Made by a program: the position numbers and the translations under genes
Shown here: positions 36,912 to 43,620 of the stretch, one piece after another
Layout: each line of letters begins with the position of its first letter
Numbering within the stretch: position 1 is the first letter of the stretch
From: Saprospirales bacterium
GTDB lineage: Bacteria > Bacteroidota > Bacteroidia > Chitinophagales > Saprospiraceae
Assembly (NCBI GenBank): GCA_016719895.1
Contig: JADJYG010000007.1
Span: 272,581-336,580 of the forward strand
Direction of reading: 5' to 3'
DNA length: 64,000 nucleotides
The notes under the pieces: model-generated
What the model saw: the letters and a program-made list of their open reading frames with translations, nothing else
The model's database searches: none
What the model was told of the DNA's origin: nothing

Positions 36912-37261
36912 AATACGGACTTAAAGACAGCGCCATACAAGCCATCTGCAAGGTACTGGAGCAGTACGACGCCGTAGAAAAGGCCATTCTCTACGGCTCG
37001 CGCGCCAAGGGTAACTTTCGCCCCGGCTCGGATATCGACCTCACCCTCGTAGGCCCCGACCTCACGCTCTCCATCCAACTCAACATTGAAACCGCCCTCG
37101 ACGAACTCCTGCTGCCCTACACCATCGACCTCTCTATCCACCACCACATCGAAAACCCCGAACTCCTGGAACATATCCGGCGGGTGGGCGTGGTGTTTTA
37201 TGAAAAAAAAAGGAGGGGTGGAAGGAGTAGAGGAGTTTATAAAAATCCTGGCCGACTTTGA
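36908..37261 (+). CDS. Minimal nucleotidyltransferase (MntA-like antitoxin)
   Basis: A 117-aa MNT-domain protein. The nucleotidyltransferase motif GSRAKGNFRPGSDIDL is visible (G30-S31, D42 and D44), and the third catalytic Asp is in YTIDLSI (D74). Family knowledge says MntA transfers AMP units to the Tyr of the HepT toxin. The usual end is near VGVVFYEK. Here an A9 run at 37203-37211 leads into an Arg-rich tail (RRGGRSRGVYKNPGRL), while a 1-base change would give a short natural end, so the last ~18 residues may be a frameshift product. It overlaps the HEPN gene and abuts the repeat array. Confidence 0.85.
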   Translation: MKYGLKDSAIQAICKVLEQYDAVEKAILYGSRAKGNFRPGSDIDLTLVGPDLTLSIQLNIETALDELLLPYTIDLSIHHHIENPELLEHIRRVGVVFYEKKRRGGRSRGVYKNPGRL

Positions 37262-37319
37262 GGTGGAAATCGGACGTAAAACCATGTTTGATTTTTTTCT
37301 GCCAGATTAAAACAACAAC

Positions 37320-37407
37320 ATGAAACCCGGCCTCGGAGAGGCCCAACGTTTATAACAATTATCGCAAAAAATGACAAACATTGGGCCTTTCCGAGGCCGG
37401 GTTTCAT
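37320..37407. repeat. Stand-alone inverted hairpin pair at the array edge
   Basis: The 32-bp arms 37320-37351 and 37376-37407 match as inverted repeats at 30 of 32 positions around a 24-nt loop. Each arm holds one hairpin core (37329-37343 and 37384-37398). It is a minimal two-unit version of the array that follows. Confidence 0.85.
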
Positions 37408-37429
37408 GGGGGGGGGGCGACGATTGCTA

Positions 37430-38605
37430 CAAACGTTGGGCCTCTCCGAGGCCACGCGGAACACGGGGGGCGACTGCTCAAACGTTGGGCCTCTCCGAGG
37501 CCACGCGGAACACGGGGGGCGACGATTGCTACAAACGTTGGGCCTCTCCGAGGCCACGCGGAACACGGGGGGGCGACGATTGCTACAAACGTTGGGCCTC
37601 TCCGAGGCCACGCGGAACACGGGGGGGGCGACGATTGCTACAAACGTTAGGCCTCTCCGAGGCCACGCGGAACACGGGGGGGGCGACGATTGCTACAAAC
37701 GTTAGGCCTCTCCGAGGCCACGCGGAACACGGGGGGGCGACGATTGCTACAAACGTTAGGCCTCTCCGAGGCCACGCGGAACATGGCTGGGGCACGACAC
37801 CAAACGTTAGGCCTCTCCGAGGCCACGCGGAACATGGCTGGGGCACGACTACAAACGTTGGGCCTCTCCGAGGCCACGCGGAACATGGCTGGGGCACGAC
37901 ACCAAACGTTAGGCCTCTCCGAGGCCACGCGGAACATGGCTGGGGCACGACTACAAACGTTGGGCCTCTCCGAGGCCACGCGAATTGACAATTGTGAACA
38001 TATTGGGTTTGAAGAAGCCCAATGATTGTAAAAAGCAATATTCCGCAATTGCCCTGGCCCTGAGGATGGCCTCGGAGAGGCCTAACGTTTGTAGCCTCGT
38101 GCCCAAACCATATCCCACGTGGCCTCGGAGAGGCCTAACGTTTGTAGCCTCGTGCCCAAACCATATCCCACGTGGCCTCGGAGAGGCCCAACGTTTGTAG
38201 TTTGTAGCGTTGTGCCCCGGCCGTGTTCCACGTGGCCTCGGAGAGGCCCAACGTTTGTAGTTTGTAGCGTTGTGCCCCGGCCGTGTTCCACATGGCCTCG
38301 GAGAGGCCCTAACGTTTGTAGTTTAAAGTTGTGCCCCGGCCGTGTTCCACATGGCCTCGGAGAGGCCCAACGTTTGTAGTTTGTAGCGTTGTGCCCCGGC
38401 CGTGTTCCACATGGCCTCGGAGAGGCCCAACGTTTGTAGTTTGTAGCGTTGTGCCCCGGCCGTGTTCCACGTGGCCTCGGAGAGGCCTAACGTTTGTAGT
38501 TTGTAGCGTTGTGCCCCGGCCGTGTTCCACGTGGCCTCGGAGAGGCCTAACGTTTGTAGAAAAGCGATATCCCCTATTACCATCGGCCTCGGAGAGGCCT
38601 AACAC
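37430..38605. repeat. Mirror-image array of palindromic hairpin repeats
   Basis: Twenty-one cores GGCCTCGGAGAGGCC (6-bp stem, GGA loop) with the fixed flank YAACGTTTGTAG. Eleven are in one orientation (37439 to 37977; spacing 49-55 bp, settling to 51) and ten in the other (38068 to 38599; spacing 52-60 bp), around a ~90-bp unique centre that itself holds a 9-bp hairpin (ATTGGGTTT...AAGCCCAAT, about 38008-38030). Spacers are near-identical copies, including G-runs of 5-9. Core and spacer vary only slightly, for example a G/A before the core and CG versus TG after it. It fills the 1.43-kb gap between the MNT gene and the DUF2201 gene. Confidence 0.92.
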
Positions 38606-38695
38606 TCATGCTTCCTAAGCGCAATTGTATTTTAATCTACCTTTAAAATTTCCTCCATTTTGCAAGGTCGTTATATCCCTATACGAATTTAAAAG

Positions 38696-39913
38696 TTGTC
38701 TACTCACACCCGCATACTCGACGAACTCGCCCGCACCGGCATTGACCTGCTGCTGCGCGAACCGTTTTATGCGCACGTATTCGGGAGCCTCAACAAGGAA
38801 ATCGTCGGCGAGGGGCACCCCGTGGAGACCCTCGCCGTAGGCGCCGGACAGCATAGCCTTACGCTTTTTGTAAATACCGGTTTTTGGGACCAGATCCTCA
38901 CCGACCCAGGACACCGTTATGGCGTGGTAAAACACGAAATGCTGCACCTGGTATTCCGCCATTTGTTTGTCAAAGAGCCTTTTCTCGATCCCCTGCTGCT
39001 CAATGTGGCCTTCGACCTCGTGGTGAACCAGTACGTAGAGCGGCACTTGCTGCCGGCCGACAGTATTTTCCTGGAGTCTTTTTCCGATCTGGCCCTCCAG
39101 CCGGGCCAAACCTGGTACTACTACTACAAACAACTCGAGGACCTGCGCCAGGGCCGCGGCGGCGCTGCCGGCTCGCCCGGCCGCGAACTGCTCAACAACA
39201 TCCGCTCCGACTCCCACGGTCTGGAACGCCACCAACCCTGGCGCGAGCTGCGCAGCCGCAGCGAGCTGGAGCGCAATGCCGCCGAAATGCACCTCGACAG
39301 CCTCCTGCGCACCGCCCACCAACGCACCAGTGCACACGCCTGGGGCGCCCTTCCCGGCGAAGTGCGCGAACTGCTGGAAAAACAACTGCTGCGCGCAGCT
39401 CCCGCTTTCCCCTGGCGCCTTGTACTGCGGCTTTTCGCCGAAAGCGCCGCCCGAACCCGGCTGAGGAACACCATCAAGCGCCCCAGCAAACGCTATGGCA
39501 CGGTGCCTGGGCTTCATATCCGCCGCCGCCAGCGCCTGCTCGTCGCCATCGACACCTCGGGCAGCATCGGGCAGGACGACCTTCAAGGCTTTTTCAACGA
39601 GATTTTCCACCTCTGGCGCGCCGGCGCACAGGTCAATCTGCTCGAAACCGATACCCGGGTGTACCGGCAATATCCTTACAAGGGCAGTACGCCCGAACTC
39701 GTCACCGGCCGCGGCGGCACCGATTTCAACGACGCCCTCGAACACGCCAACCGCGAATGCCCGGACGGCCTCATCTTCTTCACCGATGGCTATGCCGACA
39801 AACCCCGCGTGCGGCCCCGCGTGCCGGTGCTGTGGGTCATCACGCGCCGCGGCCTGGAACCCCGCCAACCCGCCTGGAGCGGACTGCCGGGTAGAAAGGT
39901 GAAAATGAGCTAA
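38696..39913 (+). CDS. DUF2201 VWA-like metallopeptidase
   Basis: A 405-aa protein of the DUF2201 putative metallopeptidase group. The N-terminal zinc site is HEMLH (H80, E81, H84) with H89 next (HEMLHLVFRH). A long helical middle follows (about 110-270). The C-terminal VWA-like domain has a metal-site start DTSGS at 286-290 and a later VTGRGGTDFNDAL (about 335-350) and FFTDGYAD. The start is TTG at 38696, right after the repeat array; no ATG fits. Family members usually pair with a MoxR-type ATPase just upstream; here that place is taken by the repeats, so the partner may have been lost or lies elsewhere (a MoxR gene is at 54236). Confidence 0.82.
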   Translation: MSTHTRILDELARTGIDLLLREPFYAHVFGSLNKEIVGEGHPVETLAVGAGQHSLTLFVNTGFWDQILTDPGHRYGVVKHEMLHLVFRHLFVKEPFLDPLLLNVAFDLVVNQYVERHLLPADSIFLESFSDLALQPGQTWYYYYKQLEDLRQGRGGAAGSPGRELLNNIRSDSHGLERHQPWRELRSRSELERNAAEMHLDSLLRTAHQRTSAHAWGALPGEVRELLEKQLLRAAPAFPWRLVLRLFAESAARTRLRNTIKRPSKRYGTVPGLHIRRRQRLLVAIDTSGSIGQDDLQGFFNEIFHLWRAGAQVNLLETDTRVYRQYPYKGSTPELVTGRGGTDFNDALEHANRECPDGLIFFTDGYADKPRVRPRVPVLWVITRRGLEPRQPAWSGLPGRKVKMS

Positions 39914-39954
39914 TGACTTTCCCTATGCAGTTTACCAGCAAGGCAGACGAGTTT

Positions 39955-40262
39955 TGGAATTAATTATGAACATGCTAAAAACGGGGGTTATGCCATTCAC
40001 TCTATTTTTGACATCACCAAAACGGGATGTTCATATCTTCCACAAATACAGATTGTCCGGCCCGAATTTGAAGGACTCGGCCGAATGCTGCACGATACGA
40101 TGCTGGATTGGTATTTCAGCCAAACCACTGAAACTGTATGGCTCAGTACCGCGCCTGGACTTTTTATATAAAAGCAAGATGGGCCACCGCAGGGTTCGTA
40201 ACCAAAGGTGAAGTCTGGTTTGAAATGACCGTCGAAACATGGTCGCGGAACAGGCAGCGTTG
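39955..40262 (+). pseudogene. GNAT acetyltransferase remnant
   Basis: Two open pieces in different frames together give the C-terminal part of a GNAT N-acetyltransferase. One reads NYEHAKNGGYAIHSI, then LPQIQIVRPEFEGLGRMLHD and YFSQTTETVWLSTAPG, which is the acetyl-CoA loop region. The other, one base shifted, reads FYIKARWATAGFVTKGEVW and ends FEMTVETW. A stop and a frame change separate them near 40170, and the N-terminal half is absent. The remnant lies between the DUF2201 gene and the M48-like gene. Confidence 0.6.
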
Positions 40263-40284
40263 AGCGCTGGCGGGAAGGTTGCCG

Positions 40285-41877
40285 CTATTGCCCGTGTTCC
40301 ACGTATTTGACTAATTCCAGCACCCGGCCTTTAGCATCCACTTTTAGCACGGCCTTGTTGGCGGGCGACTTAAGGTAAAATCCGTCTCTGGCCGGCATAA
40401 TGTTGCGATAGGCGGAAGCGGGAAGGTCTTCCCCCGGCGCCACGATAGCGGCATCGGGTTGCTGGCCGGTTTGCACACGGAGCAGGCTGACCAAGTTACC
40501 CCGCCGGTTGGAAAACACAAAGGTGGCCAGGTCGCTGCGGTCGTTTTTCTTTGCAAAAAAGAGCTCCTGGCCGGCGTCCAGGGCAACGCGTTCGAGGCCG
40601 GAAGTGCGCCCCAATTCCATCTGGCTGATTTGCTGCCGGAATACCTGCGGCAGGGGCAATTCAGCGCGCACATTGGCATTGGCGGATGCGCCGTGCAGGC
40701 TTTGGAGGTTTTGCTGCGCATACAAGGCGCTTAACGGATATCCTGAACCGGACAGCCGTTTGAAGATAGCTTCTGCCTCCCCTTTCCGGACGCCTCCCGG
40801 CAGCAGCGCATAGGTGATGCCCAGCGCTAATTCGATCATTTCAGGCGTTTGCCCTTTTGCTTTTTTCCGGCCGCCGAGGTGTTTTAACAAGTTCATTTCG
40901 GCGTACTTCAGGGCTTCCGCCGGCCGGCCCATCAGGTTCAGCGCACACACGAGGTTGATCCGGGCAGGCAGATAGCCGGTATTCATGCCCGCCACAGCCC
41001 TGAAGCGGGCGGCGGCCTTTTCCAGGAAATCCGCGCGCAGTGGCTCGAGGGTGGGGTCCAGTTGGTCCTGTCCGCGGCTGGCAGCGCGGGCCAGTTTGGT
41101 GTGCCAGTCGGCCTCGATCGGGTAGATAAAAAAATCTGTCTGCGGATTCCAGAACTCCTGCGCGCTCAGTACATACGCGATGCCAAGGTTGTTTTGCACC
41201 TCGGCGCCCTGGTAGTACTGCATGATGTATTCGTAGCCGGCGCCGGCCAGGCTGTAGCGGCCTATGACCAGGAGGTAGCTGCTGGCTTCAAACACATCGC
41301 ACAGGTCTTGTGCGATGGCCAGCACCTCGCCGGAGGTGGTTTTGCGCGCATCGAGGGTGGGGTAGCCGGGCAGGATTTTACCGGTAAGGCCATAATCGCG
41401 GTAAATACGTTCGATTACCTGCGGCATTACGTTCAGCACCTGGTAGCCGGCCAGCCAGGCATTAAAAAGCCCCTGTACGTCGGCCACTTTTTCCAGCCGG
41501 GTATCGGCGCTGTATTGGCGGTTGTAAGCCAGGAAGTTGGTTTGCAGGCGGCCGCTCTTGAGCTCGGCCTGGTAGGCGTGCACCAGTTCGTGGCCAAGAA
41601 TGTACGCCAGGGCGGACAAGGAGTCGCGCCCGAACGAGCGGCAGATTTCATAAGCCTTTTGGTCCAGGATAATGGCGTTTTTCCAGGGGCTGAAGGCGGC
41701 TACTTTATTGTTTTCGGTGGAAATCGTCAGTCGGGGCTTTTTGAACCGGTAATTTCCGTTGGTCGCATACAAGTGGTCCAACACGCCCTGCGCCACCGTC
41801 TGCGGGGTGTTTCCCGGTAATACCTGCCAAAAGCACCCGGTAAGCAATACGGCGAGCCAAAATGCATTTTTCTGCAT
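40285..41877 (-). CDS. M48-like HExxH protein with TPR region (first copy)
   Basis: A 530-aa predicted lipoprotein (LLTGC, Cys 15). The zinc-peptidase core is HELVH (96-100), followed by the M48-type third ligand E129 in LEKVADVQG (ExxxD). After that comes a helical, TPR-like region (about 180-400) and a C-terminal beta-rich domain (about 430-530, with FVFSNRRGNLVSLLRV). A paralogue with the same layout is at 52281-53936, sharing GYP.L..RK and a NNLG.. VL segment. Peptidase activity is likely from the motif but unproven. It is the last gene of the anti-sigma/sigma operon, transcribed in the same direction 27 bp after the anti-sigma gene. Confidence 0.75.
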   Translation of the reverse strand: MQKNAFWLAVLLTGCFWQVLPGNTPQTVAQGVLDHLYATNGNYRFKKPRLTISTENNKVAAFSPWKNAIILDQKAYEICRSFGRDSLSALAYILGHELVHAYQAELKSGRLQTNFLAYNRQYSADTRLEKVADVQGLFNAWLAGYQVLNVMPQVIERIYRDYGLTGKILPGYPTLDARKTTSGEVLAIAQDLCDVFEASSYLLVIGRYSLAGAGYEYIMQYYQGAEVQNNLGIAYVLSAQEFWNPQTDFFIYPIEADWHTKLARAASRGQDQLDPTLEPLRADFLEKAAARFRAVAGMNTGYLPARINLVCALNLMGRPAEALKYAEMNLLKHLGGRKKAKGQTPEMIELALGITYALLPGGVRKGEAEAIFKRLSGSGYPLSALYAQQNLQSLHGASANANVRAELPLPQVFRQQISQMELGRTSGLERVALDAGQELFFAKKNDRSDLATFVFSNRRGNLVSLLRVQTGQQPDAAIVAPGEDLPASAYRNIMPARDGFYLKSPANKAVLKVDAKGRVLELVKYVEHGQ

Positions 41878-41904
41878 AGGGTAGGGACGGTGTGGGTTGG
41901 AAAA

Positions 41905-42735
41905 TTAATCCGGTATCAATTGTTCGAGCACGGCTTTGGCGCCGCGGTGATTGGGGTAGTTGTTGTCGGCAGCCAGCCGGGCAAATGCATGGCGGGCATC
42001 GGGCAAGCCGTTTTCCATTTTCAGGTAACACAGGCCGAGGTTCCACAGAGCATCACCCTTCATGGGGGATTCGGCCGACCGGGCAATGGGCAGAAACAGG
42101 TCGATTGCCCTGGCATACCGGCCCTGGCTCATGTGGACGACTCCGGTATAGTATTGGGCCGTGTCGTTTTGCGGGTGCGTTTCCAGAAAGTTTTTCAACG
42201 CCGCGAGCGCCTTTTCATAGTTGCCGGCTTCGTACTGCTCAAGGGCCATCCGCAGCGTATCCGGCGCGGTCTGCACGCCGGCCATCCCGTGGGACTCCAG
42301 GGAGCCGATGATGCGGCGGGCGCGCAGAACCTCGTCGCCGGCCTGGTAATATTGCGCAAATAATACCCCGGCGTCAGGCGGCGTATTCCGGTTCAGAAAA
42401 AACCAAATACTCGCCGCCAGGGCGATAAAAACGGCTGCAGCGGCGACAAGGCGTTTGATTCCGGTTGTAGAAAGCTGGAAAAACATTGGGGAACTTCCGG
42501 CGGAATTCCGGTCAAAAAAACCTTCTTCGCGGAGTTTTTGATGTACGGCCCGAATGGTTTGACGCTTGCCTTGCCGGCCTGCATATTCAAGTCCGGCCAG
42601 GAGTGCGCGCTCGAGTTCCACGTCGTGGCGCAGGGCAGGGTCGTTCGCCATTGCCGCCTCAAAAGCTGCCCGCTCGTCGGGAGCCATCGCACCGTTCAGA
42701 AACCGGTGTATGGTATCTATGTACTGTTCGTTCAT
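41905..42735 (-). CDS. Anti-sigma-like membrane protein with TPR
   Basis: A 276-aa protein. The N-terminal cytoplasmic part (1-50; YIDTIHRFLNGAMAPDERAAFEAAMANDPALRHDVEL) is the typical helical pattern of Bacteroidota anti-sigma factors. One membrane helix (about 93-112, LVAAAAVFIALAASIWFFLN) follows, then a periplasmic TPR domain (about 145-270; YEKALAALKNFLETHPQND, then YARAIDLFLPIARS and GDALWNLGLCYL). It follows the sigma factor gene directly (overlap up to 77 bp as drawn). I infer that it holds the sigma factor at the membrane and that the TPR face senses or binds the envelope. No zinc finger is seen. Confidence 0.75.
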   Translation of the reverse strand: MNEQYIDTIHRFLNGAMAPDERAAFEAAMANDPALRHDVELERALLAGLEYAGRQGKRQTIRAVHQKLREEGFFDRNSAGSSPMFFQLSTTGIKRLVAAAAVFIALAASIWFFLNRNTPPDAGVLFAQYYQAGDEVLRARRIIGSLESHGMAGVQTAPDTLRMALEQYEAGNYEKALAALKNFLETHPQNDTAQYYTGVVHMSQGRYARAIDLFLPIARSAESPMKGDALWNLGLCYLKMENGLPDARHAFARLAADNNYPNHRGAKAVLEQLIPD

Positions 42736-43321
42736 GAAGCGCGGCATTATTCGTCTTTAAAAAGGGGTGTGCTTTTACTTTTTTGCGCAAATATTCCAGG
42801 CAACGGTGTTTTTTTACTTTCACAAAGGATTCGGCATAACCCATGATCTCGGCGATTTCACCTTGCGAGCGTTTTTCAAAAAACGAAAGCACGAGCAGGG
42901 TCCGGCAGCCATCTTCGAGCAGTTCCAGGTTGCCGGCTACAACGCTCAGTTTTTCTTCCCAAACGGCGCGGTCCAGATTTGGTTCGGATTCCGGAAGATA
43001 TAGAAGAGCGTCGTCGCTCTGGGTTACCGGAATCTTTTTCCCGGTCTTTTTAAACAACAAATTCCGCAAGACAGCAAACAAATACGTGCCTAATTTGGCC
43101 GTTAACCGGAACCCGGGATCCTGAACTTTTTGCACCAGGATCAACAACATTTCCTGAAAGATATCCTCCGTATCGGCATTGCCCAGCCCTTGATCGTTTG
43201 CTTGCCTGGCTGCCATCCGGTAATACTGCCGGTATAAAAATTCGAAAGCTTCCCGGTCGCCACGCCGGAGTGCTTCCAGCAAGTATTCGTCGGATTTATA
43301 TGTAATTGTTTTATACATCAA
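42659..43321 (-). CDS. ECF-type sigma-70 family RNA polymerase sigma factor
   Basis: A 220-aa sigma factor. Region 2 begins SDEYLLEALRRGDREAFEFLYRQYY, with the -10 recognition helix in NADTEDIFQEMLLILVQKV. Region 4 is CRTLLVLSFFEKRSQGEIAEIMGYAESFVKVKKHRCLEYLRKK. The ECF layout has no regions 1 or 3. The last ~30 residues after AHPF are read from the next gene's leader: an A5 run (42759-42763, T5 on the coding strand) would give the natural end HPFFKDE if it had one more base, so the true stop may be near 42750. A 9-C run lies 27 bp upstream of the start on the sense strand. Confidence 0.88.
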   Translation of the reverse strand: MMYKTITYKSDEYLLEALRRGDREAFEFLYRQYYRMAARQANDQGLGNADTEDIFQEMLLILVQKVQDPGFRLTAKLGTYLFAVLRNLLFKKTGKKIPVTQSDDALLYLPESEPNLDRAVWEEKLSVVAGNLELLEDGCRTLLVLSFFEKRSQGEIAEIMGYAESFVKVKKHRCLEYLRKKVKAHPFLKTNNAALHERTVHRYHTPVSERCDGSRRAGSF

Positions 43322-43348
43322 TTCCTTTTTCAGGCTTTAGTTATCACT

Positions 43349-43357
43349 GGGGGGGGG
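43349..43357 (-). repeat. Poly-C(9) tract in the sigma factor leader
   Basis: Nine G on the plus strand (C on the coding strand), 27 bp before the sigma factor start. The placement resembles the poly-C tract before ftsH. Confidence 0.85.
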
Positions 43358-43414
43358 ATTTTTCTGTTGCGAAAGTACGATAAATCAAAAACGACTACCG
43401 CTTGTCACCGTTGT

Positions 43415-43606
43415 TTATCTATAAATTTGGGTGGATTTCAAAAAAGGCCGTTGCGGACAATATTTTTTTATTTCTTTGGCCTGGATTTTCTTTCCGCCTC
43501 GCCTGATAACTAATTTTCCGCCCTGTAATTCATAGTGTACCATTCCATTGCCCGGCTTCGCTTCCCTAATCGTGTGAACGGCCCGGTGCGCGATATTGTA
43601 CAGCAT
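43415..43606 (-). CDS. Possible small protein between sigma factor and caspase genes
   Basis: A 63-codon open frame with a basic C-terminal half (VIRRGGKKIQAKEIKKYCPQ) and plausible codon use; no family recognised. It lies in the 299-bp gap between divergent genes and points toward the sigma factor gene. It might instead be a chance frame within regulatory DNA. Two TAAATTTG elements lie within or just beside it on the other strand. Confidence 0.3.
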   Translation of the reverse strand: MLYNIAHRAVHTIREAKPGNGMVHYELQGGKLVIRRGGKKIQAKEIKKYCPQRPFLKSTQIYR

Positions 43607-43615
43607 GTAAATTTG
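43422..43615 (+). promoter_or_regulatory. Two -7 promoter elements before the caspase gene
   Basis: Exact TAnnTTTG matches TAAATTTG at 43422-43429 (TTG at 43402-43404, 17-bp gap) and 43608-43615 (5 bp before the ATG at 43621, predicting a leaderless start). The first has a short spacer; either or both may work. Confidence 0.35.
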
Positions 43616-43620
43616 GTAAA

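Noticed and set aside
37200..37310. Small frame after the MNT gene (MKKKGGVEG... FDFFLPD)
   Set aside because: It may be the true MNT end after a frameshift at the A9 run; not supported as a separate gene.
37430..38605. CRISPR array
   Set aside because: The core is a perfect hairpin but the spacers are copies of each other, the arms face opposite ways, and no cas gene is present.
37371..38618. Long open frames across the hairpin array, on both strands (ASERPNVCS-like peptides)
   Set aside because: They are read from the repeat itself in several frames and both strands; no start or domain supports a protein.
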